A DNA stretch of 29,973 nt, from positions 1-29,973 of the forward strand of contig CALBKM010000047.1 of NCBI GenBank assembly GCA_937895705.1, given 5' to 3'. Shown piece after piece: positions 16,069 to 24,012 of the stretch. Numbering within the stretch: position 1 is the first letter of the stretch; every line of letters starts with the position of its first letter. The notes under the pieces were generated by a model. The model was not told where the DNA came from, searched no databases, and worked only from the letters and a program-made list of their open reading frames with translations. This DNA comes from an uncultured Clostridia bacterium (GTDB lineage Bacteria; Bacillota; Clostridia; Lachnospirales; Lachnospiraceae). A program made the position numbers and the translations under genes.

Positions 16069-17554
16069 ACTGCATTCTCGCCTCCCATCTGATTTTTTTG
16101 ATTTTCTTGATAATTACCGGAATAAATCCGAGAACCACCAATACTACAATTACATAGCCGAGATTGTTTTCAATCCAATCTTTACGATAATACTTCCATG
16201 CACGGGAGTAGTTTTCATCGTCACGCATTACCTTAAAGTATTCCATTGCCTCTTCGTAATTCTGCTGACGAAGAAGGGAACGTCCGATACCGATATAAGC
16301 CAGCTCGTAGTTACCGTTCATGGCAAGTACCTTCTCCCAGTGTTTTGCGGATGCATCGTAATCACCTACGGAATACTCATCAAGCGCACTGTGAATCAGG
16401 TTACCGAACTCGGTTCTGGCAAATCTGGTAATTCCGCCTGTGGTGGTATCCAGAACGTACAAATCGGTTCCGATATGCACGATGGAAATCGGATACATGA
16501 AGTAACCGAGCTTATTACCCGGACCGCCGAAGCAATACAACAGGTGACCCTGATCGTCGTATGCGAAAATACGTCCTCGGATACGGTCTGCTACATAATA
16601 GGTTTCATCATCCATTGCGGTAATATCAACAATTCGGGACGGACCGTTCATACCGGCCGCATCGTCCCAGTACCAGTCACCGCTCGGAACCCAACCGCCG
16701 TTACGGATCAAAATATCGCCGCCGAGGGAATTGAGTTTACGAATCGGCTTTGCGGTACCTGCATCCAAATCAGCTTCCGCAAAGTTATCTGTGGTACAGT
16801 AAATAAAGGACTTGCTGTCAATATAGAGGTTGTTGTACTCCGTCGGCACAAAGTCAACCATCTGCTCTCTCTGTGCCTTAGTGGAGAACTTCTTCTTTAT
16901 AAGGTCGATAAGGCTGACCGTAACTTCGCTTGCACCGATGAATCCGACGAACTCACCGTCCGGCTCGAACTGCATAACACCCTTGTTGACATTCTTTGCC
17001 AGAACAAACATACGTCCCGCACGGTCAACTACAATCTTATCCGGCTCAAACGGATTCTCCGGATCGAGAAGCGGACTGTCCGGCTTGCCCATCTCCTTGA
17101 TAAGCTCCAAATCCTTATTTAAATGAAGAATACGGAAATTGCCCTGGTCGGTAATGTAGATATCACCGTTGGTGTCTACATACACATCCCTAGGCGTTAA
17201 TAACGTCAACACTTCGGACTCACCGGTAAATTCGGTAATCTCTCTTGCCACCGTCATGGTCTCACCCTCGACCGCAATCTCAACGATACGGTTGTTACCG
17301 GTATCCACAACATAAATGCTGTTGTCACGTACAAACATGCCCTGAGCCTGCTTAAACGCCGTGATTCCCAGTGCCTTGCCGTCGGTATAAGATATCGGCT
17401 GGTAAGCATCCGGAGACTCATACTCCAAGCCCCAGTAATCGTAATTATACGTATAGCTGTTTACTTCCGTTGCACTGGCAACTCCTGCCGGGCAGGCTGC
17501 AATGACTACCATTGCCCCGAGGAGAGCCGCTGCGATTTTTCTCTTAAACTTCAT
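16037..17554 (-). CDS. Exported NHL-type beta-propeller with TPR and C-terminal membrane anchor
   Basis: A 505-aa protein. A signal peptide (about 1-28) has both a possible lipobox (IAAC, Cys20) and a signal peptidase I site (ASA). NHL-like blades fill about 65-385 (GMFVRDNSIYVVDTGNNRIV, PRDVYVDTNGDIYITDQGN, KIVVDRAGRMFVLAKN, YVADRIRGRIFAYDD, YVLDTTTGGITRF). A TPR-like helical pair lies at about 393-447 (AKHWEKVLAMNGNYELAYIG, NYEEAMEYFKVM), then a transmembrane helix (about 465-482) and a short charged cytoplasmic tail. This puts the propeller outside the membrane and the tail inside, an arrangement suited to a scaffold or sensor. No enzyme motif is seen, so a lactonase function is not supported. 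AGGAGGAG precedes the ATG. It sits between the first permease pair and Yip1. Confidence 0.82.
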   Translation of the reverse strand: MKFKRKIAAALLGAMVVIAACPAGVASATEVNSYTYNYDYWGLEYESPDAYQPISYTDGKALGITAFKQAQGMFVRDNSIYVVDTGNNRIVEIAVEGETMTVAREITEFTGESEVLTLLTPRDVYVDTNGDIYITDQGNFRILHLNKDLELIKEMGKPDSPLLDPENPFEPDKIVVDRAGRMFVLAKNVNKGVMQFEPDGEFVGFIGASEVTVSLIDLIKKKFSTKAQREQMVDFVPTEYNNLYIDSKSFIYCTTDNFAEADLDAGTAKPIRKLNSLGGDILIRNGGWVPSGDWYWDDAAGMNGPSRIVDITAMDDETYYVADRIRGRIFAYDDQGHLLYCFGGPGNKLGYFMYPISIVHIGTDLYVLDTTTGGITRFARTEFGNLIHSALDEYSVGDYDASAKHWEKVLAMNGNYELAYIGIGRSLLRQQNYEEAMEYFKVMRDDENYSRAWKYYRKDWIENNLGYVIVVLVVLGFIPVIIKKIKKIRWEARMQYEFESESKNK

Positions 17555-17566
17555 AATTCTCTCCTC

Positions 17567-18430
17567 CTATTCCTTAATACCCGAACTAGCCATCGTCTCT
17601 AAGATGTTACTCTCGGAGAAGATGAAGATACCGATCGGAACAATCAACATGAACAAACCAACCGCTGCACCGGCACCCTGACGAGCAACACCACCCTGAG
17701 TAACCTGGGAAAGTGCATACGGAAGTGTCTTTAATTCCTCGGAATAAATGTAAGTGTTCTGCGGATTATTCCAAAGTTCCTGTACTGCGAAAATAATCAA
17801 GGTCAACCATGCCGGCTTTACGTTCGGCATTACGATCTTTGTAAAGATACCCCATTCCTTGGCACCGTCGATCTTTGCTGCCTCAAGCAGGGAATCCGGA
17901 ATACCTTCCATGAACTGCTTCATAAGGAAGAGACCCATCGGAGCCGCAAGAGCCGGCACAATCGGAGCCAGGAAGGTATCAATCCAACCGAACTTCGCAA
18001 ATACAAGATACAACGGAATCTGGGTTACATAGTTATTGAACATAAGCGCCGTGGTAATCATGACGAAGAGCTTTCTTCCGCCCGGAAAATCGTACTTTGC
18101 AAGTACATACGCACCCATGGACGCAATCAAAAGTCGACCGGCGGTACCTACAGCCGTAATAAATACGGTGTTGAATATGTATCTGGAGAACGGTACCCAG
18201 GACTGACCCATAATTACGAACAAGTCTTTAAAGTTACTCGTCGTAGGGTTACGAACCAAAATGGTCTGCGGGAACTTAAGAAGTTCGTCCAACGGCTTAA
18301 ATGCCTGGCAAACCTGCATGACAAGCGGAATTGCAAACATTACGCCGAACACTGTTAAAATAATATACACACCGAGATCGCCGCCACGGGAACGACCCGG
18401 CTTTCTGCGCTTTAATCTAATCTTTTTCAT
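17567..18430 (-). CDS. MalG-type sugar ABC transporter permease (first transporter)
   Basis: A 287-aa inner-membrane permease of normal family length. A basic N-terminus (KKIRLKRRKPGRSRGG) is followed by six helices. The EAA loop is LEAAKIDGAKEWGIFTKIVM (about 182-201) and the C-terminus is the usual SSGIKE type. It forms the pore with the MalF-type partner encoded 59 nt upstream and would be fed by the 975-aa binding protein. AAAAGGAGAG lies upstream of the ATG. Confidence 0.93.
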   Translation of the reverse strand: MKKIRLKRRKPGRSRGGDLGVYIILTVFGVMFAIPLVMQVCQAFKPLDELLKFPQTILVRNPTTSNFKDLFVIMGQSWVPFSRYIFNTVFITAVGTAGRLLIASMGAYVLAKYDFPGGRKLFVMITTALMFNNYVTQIPLYLVFAKFGWIDTFLAPIVPALAAPMGLFLMKQFMEGIPDSLLEAAKIDGAKEWGIFTKIVMPNVKPAWLTLIIFAVQELWNNPQNTYIYSEELKTLPYALSQVTQGGVARQGAGAAVGLFMLIVPIGIFIFSESNILETMASSGIKE

Positions 18431-18489
18431 CGCTTCTCTCCTTTTCCTGTTTTAAAACTGTATGCTTCCTTCTTATGGCCAAATTCGGA

Positions 18490-19434
18490 TTACTTTCCGA
18501 CTCTCATTATCAACTTCTGAACTGCCTTATTACAAAGAAGCATTATAAGGAAAAGAACGGTAGCGATTGCGGATGCGTACCCCATCTCAAACCGGACATT
18601 ACCGTAGTCCTTCAAGTGTGTAACAACGGTATGTACCGCGTAGTCCGTACTCGGATTACCGCACAACTGTTCCGGAATATCGGATACGTTGAACGCAGTG
18701 GTAATGGAGTTGATTGCACCGAACATGAGCATCGGCTTCATACTCGGAAGAGTAATGTACCAGAGCTCCTGCATACGGTTCTTCATACCGTCCACGTAAG
18801 CTGCTTCGTACCAAGAACGGTCAAGTCCCTGGAAACCTGCTACGAAACCAAGGAAACCGGCGCCCAAGCTGGACCATACGGAAACAACAATTACTACGAT
18901 TAACATGTACTTCGGATTGGACAACCACAAAATCGGTTCTACGCCGAACACCTGTAACAGGGAATTAATCCAACCGTACGGGTCATTGTTGAAAATGATT
19001 TTCCAAATGGACATGGCAGCTGCCATAGCAAGCGACGGTGCGTAGAATACAACTACGGCAACCGCTCTTACATAACGCGGCAATTCGTTAATCATCCATG
19101 CGAACAGGAAGGAGGCAAGATAACCTACCGGTCCGATGATGCCCGCAAGAACGAAGGTGTTCTTAATGGAAGTCAGAAAGACATCATCCGCAAGGATTAA
19201 GTTAATATAGTTCTGCAAGCCGCGGAACTCTGCAGGCTCCAATACGTTAAAGTAGGTGAAGCTCAAGAACAGGGACATTGCAATCGGAACAATGAAACAC
19301 AATGTGAACAGTAACAGGTAAGGCAGAATGAACAGGTAACAGTTCTTATTGGCCTTGGCCTTCTTCCACATTATCTGACGTTCCATTTTTTTCTTACGTA
19401 AATAAAGCGAAATCGTACTATTAGAATTACTCAT
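18490..19434 (-). CDS. MalF-type sugar ABC transporter permease (first transporter)
   Basis: A 314-aa inner-membrane permease with a basic cytoplasmic N-terminus of about 30 residues and six helices. The EAA motif is YEAAYVDGMKNRMQELWYIT (about 209-228). The ATG at 19434 has AAGGAGG just upstream; a TTG start nine codons earlier would place that site inside the gene and was rejected. It lies 13 nt after the giant binding-protein gene and is the second gene of the unit. Confidence 0.93.
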   Translation of the reverse strand: MSNSNSTISLYLRKKKMERQIMWKKAKANKNCYLFILPYLLLFTLCFIVPIAMSLFLSFTYFNVLEPAEFRGLQNYINLILADDVFLTSIKNTFVLAGIIGPVGYLASFLFAWMINELPRYVRAVAVVVFYAPSLAMAAAMSIWKIIFNNDPYGWINSLLQVFGVEPILWLSNPKYMLIVVIVVSVWSSLGAGFLGFVAGFQGLDRSWYEAAYVDGMKNRMQELWYITLPSMKPMLMFGAINSITTAFNVSDIPEQLCGNPSTDYAVHTVVTHLKDYGNVRFEMGYASAIATVLFLIMLLCNKAVQKLIMRVGK

Positions 19435-19447
19435 GTCATCCTCCTTT

Positions 19448-22375
19448 CTACTCGATTTCAATCTCTAAACCGAATTCTTCACGTTTCTTCGTGATCTCAT
19501 CGTTAATGGTATCTACATAATCAAGCAAGGTCTCACGCGGGTCCTGCTTTTCGTTATAAACCTTACGAGCTGCGTTGGTAATGTGACGGGTTACAAAATA
19601 TCCGCCCGGAATTTCCGGAACCTGCTCGGTCCAAGACCACTGTTCCTTTAAGATTGCCATCTCGTCTACGCTCCACGGAAGCTCCTCGAAGGAAATCTTA
19701 TTTGCGGTCTGGAATCTTGCGGAGGTACCCATTACTGCCTCCAGCTCACGACCGTATCTGGTCTGGGTCTCGGAATCGGTCCACCACTTCATAAACTCCC
19801 AACACTTCTGGGTCATCTCATCGGAACGATCTTCGTCCTTGAGAATCATGGAAGACTGTCCCCAAGAGGATGCGGAACGGTCAATGGTGCCGTCCTCCAG
19901 CTCCGTACCAGGAATCAGGGAGAACTCCCAGAGACCTCTGAGCTCCGGTGCCAATACAACAATGGTATTATAGGTATCGTAGTCCTGCATACCGATCGGC
20001 ATCTCACCGGAACGGAAACGGTTTGCGAAGTCAAACGCCAACGGAAGTCCGTAATGGCTGTAGAATCTGGTGTACATTTCGAAGGCCTTAACACCGGCTT
20101 CACTTGCAAGCGTACTCTTGGTCAGCTTGTCGTTATACATGGCACCGCCGTTCTGATACAACAGAGCAATGTAGGTGGACAAGTCCGGATTCGCCGTGCC
20201 GGCAATCAAACGCTCGGTAGACGGAATCGCAACTTCCAGATTGTTCTGCTGTAAGGTCGGTAACATATCAATCAAATCGTTCCAGGTATTCGGAGGCTCT
20301 AAGCCGAGATCCTCCATAATATCGGTACGGTAGAACATTACGTTATATACGTGAGTCAACGGAATACCGTACAAATCTCCTTCGAAGTAGTACGGAGCCA
20401 TTGCACTGGCCGGATACTGGGCAATCACATCCTCCCAGCCCTCGAACTGGTTCAGCGGTTCTGCCGCATTACGGAGTGCATAGTTGACCGGGTCACCCTG
20501 TGCCATCTGAATAGCTACATCCGGGCCGGTGCCTGCGATGGTTGCATTCAATACCATCGGTGCACCCTGTACCAGCTTCACGTTAACCGGAATGCCGGTC
20601 TGCGGAGTAAATACATCGTCCACAAGAGCCTTTAATACATTACTCTGGTCACGACCGGTGGTCATCCAAACGGTAATTGCCTCTTCCTCTTCGTATACAT
20701 TACCGAGAGCATTGTAGTCTACGGTAAAGGAAGCGATAAAGGAACGAATCGTATGTCCTGCACTCTTAAAGAAGTTGGACTTGATTTCTTCCGGCTCTTT
20801 GTTCACACCGGTAACGGTAATTAAGTCAACATCAAGCGGAGCCTCTGCCATGGTCATAATAGAAGTACCCACGGAACTGATGTTGCTCTTAAAGGTAGCA
20901 AACTGCTTGGAAATCTTTTCCGGTTTCTTCATGAAAATTTCCATCTGCTTCGCAAGCTTCTGCACATTTGCAATATCACCGGAAAGTTCACCGGTATATG
21001 CCACATAGTCATCAACCGCCTTATATAAACGCTTGTATTCTACATCCATTGCCTTCATAACTTCCGGATAAACCTTATCTAAGTCATAGTCACGGTTCTT
21101 ATCCGGGGTAGCACCGGTCAATACGAGGATGGTACGATACATGTCATTCATACGGATAACGGAATCCTGCAACTCGTTTAAGATATCACCCATCTCACCC
21201 ATGGTAACTTCCATACGAATGGTGTGGGTACCCTGAGTCAGGTAAATGTCATACGGAGTTCCTTCCTTATCCGCCAATGTTACATTCTTCCAGTCGGTGC
21301 TGTACGGGAAAGCCACAGCGGAAAGCTCCGCAAACGGAATCTCTCCGTCAATGTAAATCGCACGGTTGGACACACGACCGCGGTTATAAGACTGACGACC
21401 CTTTACGGTAATGTTGTAGAAGCCGTCTGCCGGAACGGTGAAGTCCCATTCGATCCACTGACCGGCAACACGCCACTGCTCGCCGCCGCCGTAGTTCAGC
21501 TTCGCTGCGGTCACGCTGTACGGCTCCGTGTTTGCGGAAGCATGGTCGGAACGAGAGTACAGAGACTGTGCGGAACGTGCAACGGAATCCTCTCCCTGAA
21601 TCTTATCAAAGTGGTCCGCTCCGCCGGATGCCTGCGGGCAGGCAGCCAGATACTTCTCGTACGTCAACGCCTCTTCTACCGGGCAAATGGAAATCTTACG
21701 AATTGCCATCGGCTCGTTTACGCAGTCCAGTGCAATGGTGTTTGCACCGGCTTCGAAATAATATTCATACGGTTCTGTGTAATATCCCATATAATCCGTA
21801 AAGTAAGCGGAAGACCACTCCGGCTTCTCTGTCTGGGTCGGACGACGGTCATTACCCTGGTTATCGGTAACAACTGCGGTTGCATCCGCCCAACGTCTCG
21901 TAAACGTCAAAGCGTCCGAACCGGAAAACGGGAGCTCCCCATTAATTAAGAAGCCTCGCTCCATACTTACACCACGGGACTCTACCGGATAGTACTCAAT
22001 ATATGCACGATAAAATCCCGTTTCCGGAATATTTATCTGCCATTCGGTAAATCCTCCGTCTCCCTGGTAAAGAACTACATCTTCACCCTGATAGTCGGCA
22101 AGAATCTCGGTATTCTCGGCAGTAGCCGCAACATACTTTGCGAGATCTACCACAATCTCCTCGCCCTGCGGTCTGGCCGAAACTTTTTTCTCATCCGCAA
22201 GATATGCCGCATATGTATCCGTACGTTCAAACTTACCGGATGTCGCAAGATTCGTTCCCTCATACTTTTCACTGAAGTCTTTGTCGCCGCCGAATAATGT
22301 AGACAGTAACACAACTGCTGCCACTACCACCGCGACTCCTGCTACAGTAAGGAATATTCTCTTTCCTTTTGACAT
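19448..22375 (-). CDS. Giant membrane-anchored solute-binding protein with two beta-sandwich modules
   Basis: At 975 aa this is about twice the usual length of an ABC sugar-binding protein. Instead of a lipobox it has an uncleaved-type membrane anchor (about residues 7-29, no Cys). Two related beta-sandwich modules follow: one at about 70-235 (TGFYRAYIEYYP, RGFLINGELPF) and one at about 255-395 (DGFYNITVKGRQ, NRAIYIDGEIPF). Next come a helical region (about 395-510, many Lys/Met/Glu) and a family 1 binding fold (about 560-950: AITVWMTTGRDQSNVLKALV, GTGPDVAIQMAQGDPVNYAL, CWEFMKWWTDSETQTRYG). The sandwich modules resemble galactose-binding/CBM6-35-type folds, so the protein may hold polymer while its C-terminal domain passes a product to the permease pair downstream. 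The ATG at 22375 has AAAGGAG upstream; an earlier start 12 codons away lacks one. First gene of the cluster. Confidence 0.87.
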   Translation of the reverse strand: MSKGKRIFLTVAGVAVVVAAVVLLSTLFGGDKDFSEKYEGTNLATSGKFERTDTYAAYLADEKKVSARPQGEEIVVDLAKYVAATAENTEILADYQGEDVVLYQGDGGFTEWQINIPETGFYRAYIEYYPVESRGVSMERGFLINGELPFSGSDALTFTRRWADATAVVTDNQGNDRRPTQTEKPEWSSAYFTDYMGYYTEPYEYYFEAGANTIALDCVNEPMAIRKISICPVEEALTYEKYLAACPQASGGADHFDKIQGEDSVARSAQSLYSRSDHASANTEPYSVTAAKLNYGGGEQWRVAGQWIEWDFTVPADGFYNITVKGRQSYNRGRVSNRAIYIDGEIPFAELSAVAFPYSTDWKNVTLADKEGTPYDIYLTQGTHTIRMEVTMGEMGDILNELQDSVIRMNDMYRTILVLTGATPDKNRDYDLDKVYPEVMKAMDVEYKRLYKAVDDYVAYTGELSGDIANVQKLAKQMEIFMKKPEKISKQFATFKSNISSVGTSIMTMAEAPLDVDLITVTGVNKEPEEIKSNFFKSAGHTIRSFIASFTVDYNALGNVYEEEEAITVWMTTGRDQSNVLKALVDDVFTPQTGIPVNVKLVQGAPMVLNATIAGTGPDVAIQMAQGDPVNYALRNAAEPLNQFEGWEDVIAQYPASAMAPYYFEGDLYGIPLTHVYNVMFYRTDIMEDLGLEPPNTWNDLIDMLPTLQQNNLEVAIPSTERLIAGTANPDLSTYIALLYQNGGAMYNDKLTKSTLASEAGVKAFEMYTRFYSHYGLPLAFDFANRFRSGEMPIGMQDYDTYNTIVVLAPELRGLWEFSLIPGTELEDGTIDRSASSWGQSSMILKDEDRSDEMTQKCWEFMKWWTDSETQTRYGRELEAVMGTSARFQTANKISFEELPWSVDEMAILKEQWSWTEQVPEIPGGYFVTRHITNAARKVYNEKQDPRETLLDYVDTINDEITKKREEFGLEIEIE

Positions 22376-22723
22376 AGTTTTCTCCTTTCTTTGTGCATAT
22401 TCCCTTTGCACAACGATTTGTCTTTACGACAAACCAAAGCCGATGCACACCGCAATGAGGCTGTGTTCACAGCCTTTTAGCAAAATGTGGGTCGGCTTTC
22501 TTCTCTTTGAAAAAATCACCAAAGAGATACTTTTTCTGTTTTTGTACATAATCACCAAAAACATCGGCTACAGAAAAAGCTTTTTTTGTAGCGTATAGTG
22601 CCATTATAGTCTCTTTTTCAAAAAAGCGCTTATCAAATATTGCTTTTCGAACTTTCACCTATTGCTCGTTTTCGACACGGCATACGGCAATTCGACTATT
22701 TTCAAAACGGCTCTTTACAACCT
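22376..22723 (-). promoter_or_regulatory. Long structured leader of the sugar-uptake cluster
   Basis: From the predicted start near 22723 to the first ATG at 22375 the mRNA has about 348 nt of leader. It holds three hairpins: GGCTGTG/CACAGCC (22459-22474), TTTGTC/GACAAA (22417-22433) and TTGTGCA/TGCACAA (22391-22413), the last directly next to the ribosome binding site. No hairpin is followed by a T-run on the minus strand. No known riboswitch motif was recognised. The leader also contains a small open frame, listed separately. Confidence 0.5.
22467..22604 (-). CDS. Possible 45-aa leader peptide
   Basis: The frame starts ATG at 22604 and ends inside the GGCTGTG hairpin of the leader. The product would be very basic and aromatic (FGDYVQKQKKYLFGDFFKEK). 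Two similar segments, VFGDYVQKQK and LFGDFFKEKK, suggest a small internal duplication. An in-frame GTG at 22658 would give 63 aa. Neither start has a convincing ribosome binding site. It may be a translated regulatory peptide, a decayed gene or chance. Confidence 0.22.
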   Translation of the reverse strand: MALYATKKAFSVADVFGDYVQKQKKYLFGDFFKEKKADPHFAKRL

Positions 22724-22729
22724 ACTACA

Positions 22730-22758
22730 ATTATATTATGATATTTGTATAATTTCAA
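22730..22758 (-). promoter_or_regulatory. Main promoter of the sugar-uptake cluster
   Basis: Minus strand TTGAAA (22753-22758), a 17-nt spacer and consensus TATAAT (22730-22735). It is the best promoter match in the window and lies in the divergent region shared with the AraC-family regulator, which would bind close by. Confidence 0.75.
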
Positions 22759-22833
22759 GTATAAAATGCGGTTTTAAATAACTTTTTTTATGCATTTTAT
22801 CCTTACGGTTTCTTTGCCATGAAATAGCAATTT

Positions 22834-22862
22834 TTGATTAATTGTATGTTTTTGTTTTTTAT
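22834..22862 (+). promoter_or_regulatory. Weak candidate promoter of the AraC-family gene
   Basis: TTGATT (22834-22839), 17 nt, TTTTAT (22857-22862), about 60 nt before the start codon. The -10 is poor and the region is very T-rich, so this is only a candidate. Confidence 0.3.
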
Positions 22863-22923
22863 TGTTGTCTCTGCACACCATTTTAGTCAAATTTAACAAC
22901 AATTATAAGGAGGTATGTTCTTT

Positions 22924-23913
22924 ATGCAGAATAATGGCCCTCTTGCCGACAACCACGAATTCTGGATGGAGCTGCGTCAAAAGTCCTGTGACCGCAATTC
23001 CTCTTTTCAAAAACGTATCATCGCCGGCACCCACGAAAAAACGCACCAGTCCGAAGACGGTTCCTCCGCATTCCTCTGGATCAATATGGAACCGGGGACC
23101 TTCCCCCTCCACTGGCATTCCACCGTGGAAATCGTCATGCCGGTAAGCAATACCTTTACCGTTACCATGAACAAAACCACCTATCATTTAAAAGAAAACG
23201 ACATTCTGATTATCCCTCCGGGAGAATTGCATGAGCTGATTCCGCCCAAAGACGGCGGTTACCGGTTTATTCTGTTGTTTGATTTGTCTTCCTTAAATAA
23301 GTTCAAAGGCTTTACCCGGCTGTTTTCGCTGTTTTCCTTATCCAGTCTGATTACGCCGGAGACTATGCCCGATATTTACAAGCAGGAGCGTGAACTTTTG
23401 GTTCGCGTCGCAAAAGAATATGCCGACGGCGGAGATTTGGCAGAGCCTTCCATTCTCGCTCTTCTGATTCAGTTTTTCGTCCTTCTGGCCCGTAACACGG
23501 AAGATCTGGTTCCCACCTCTCTTCCTGCCATGCAGCCAAACAAGCAGCGGGAATACATAGAAAAATTCAATACCGTCTTTGATTATATCGAGCACCATTA
23601 TACGGAAGACATTACATTGGAGGAAACCGCTGCACAAATCGGCTTTTCCAAGTTCCACTTTTCCAGACTGTTCCGGCAGTTTACCGACACCTCCTTCTAC
23701 GACTATCTCTGCGCAAGGAGAATCAAAGCCGCCGAAGCCCTGCTTCTGGACCCGAACCTGCCGATTACGGAAATCGCCCTGCAATCCGGCTTCGCCAGCA
23801 TTTCCACCTTCAACCGTGTATTCAAAAAATTCAAGGAATGCACTCCGACGGAGTTCAAAGAGTTCTATAAAGATACCGGAAAGACATTGAGTAAAAAGTC
23901 GAAAAAGCAGTAA
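22924..23913 (+). CDS. AraC-family transcriptional regulator of the sugar-uptake cluster
   Basis: A 329-aa regulator. Residues about 50-105 are a cupin-type ligand-binding domain (FPLHWHSTVEIVMP, ENDILIIPPGELHEL). After a helical linker, residues about 213-315 are a double helix-turn-helix of the AraC/XylS type (ITLEETAAQIGFSKFHFSRL; ITEIALQSGFASISTFNRVF; CTPTEFKEF). Such proteins sense a sugar or oligosaccharide and activate divergent uptake genes; the gene is back to back with the eleven-gene cluster, so that is the natural target. AAGGAGG at 22907-22913 is 10 nt from this ATG but only 1 nt from an ATG at 22915, so the later start was chosen. The C-terminus is Lys/Ser rich. Confidence 0.92.
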   Translation: MQNNGPLADNHEFWMELRQKSCDRNSSFQKRIIAGTHEKTHQSEDGSSAFLWINMEPGTFPLHWHSTVEIVMPVSNTFTVTMNKTTYHLKENDILIIPPGELHELIPPKDGGYRFILLFDLSSLNKFKGFTRLFSLFSLSSLITPETMPDIYKQERELLVRVAKEYADGGDLAEPSILALLIQFFVLLARNTEDLVPTSLPAMQPNKQREYIEKFNTVFDYIEHHYTEDITLEETAAQIGFSKFHFSRLFRQFTDTSFYDYLCARRIKAAEALLLDPNLPITEIALQSGFASISTFNRVFKKFKECTPTEFKEFYKDTGKTLSKKSKKQ

Positions 23914-23950
23914 GTCGAGGCTTGCCGTCAAACTCCGAGCGACCTCGACT
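23913..23950 (+). repeat. Inverted repeat directly after the AraC-family stop codon
   Basis: AGTCGAGG (23913-23920) and CCTCGACT (23943-23950) form a perfect 8-bp stem with a 22-nt loop. No T-run follows; the true terminator is slightly further on, so this may be a 3' stabilising structure. Confidence 0.4.
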
Positions 23951-23977
23951 CAATAAACACAACAAAGTGCGAAAGAA

Positions 23978-24012
23978 GGTTCTGTCCCAAAACAAACAGA
24001 ACCCTCTTTTTT
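23978..24012 (+). terminator. Intrinsic terminator of the AraC-family gene
   Basis: GGTTCTGT (23978-23985) pairs with ACAGAACC (23996-24003) over a 10-nt loop, then CTCTTTTTTATTTATT. Confidence 0.85.

Noticed and set aside
16037..17554. Gluconolactonase/SMP-30 enzyme call for the propeller protein
   Set aside because: The metal-binding Glu/Asn/Asp pattern of that family is not apparent; the blades read as NHL-type and the TPR and anchor point to a structural role.
18475..18903. Plus-strand open frame of 142 codons opposite the MalF-type permease
   Set aside because: Antisense to a confident permease gene; composition is that of a reverse-strand shadow and no ribosome binding site is seen.
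22459..22474. Hairpin GGCTGTG/CACAGCC as a terminator
   Set aside because: On the minus strand no T-run follows; on the plus strand only TTTT follows and no plus-strand gene ends there.
22698..22720. Possible catabolite-response (cre) site near the cluster promoter
   Set aside because: The sequence around AAAACGGCTCTTTACA misses several fixed positions of the cre consensus, so carbon-catabolite control by CcpA is not supported by it.
23338..23931. Minus-strand open frame of 197 codons opposite the AraC-family gene
   Set aside because: Antisense to a gene with clear cupin and helix-turn-helix motifs; the product is Phe/Leu/Gly-rich without family features.
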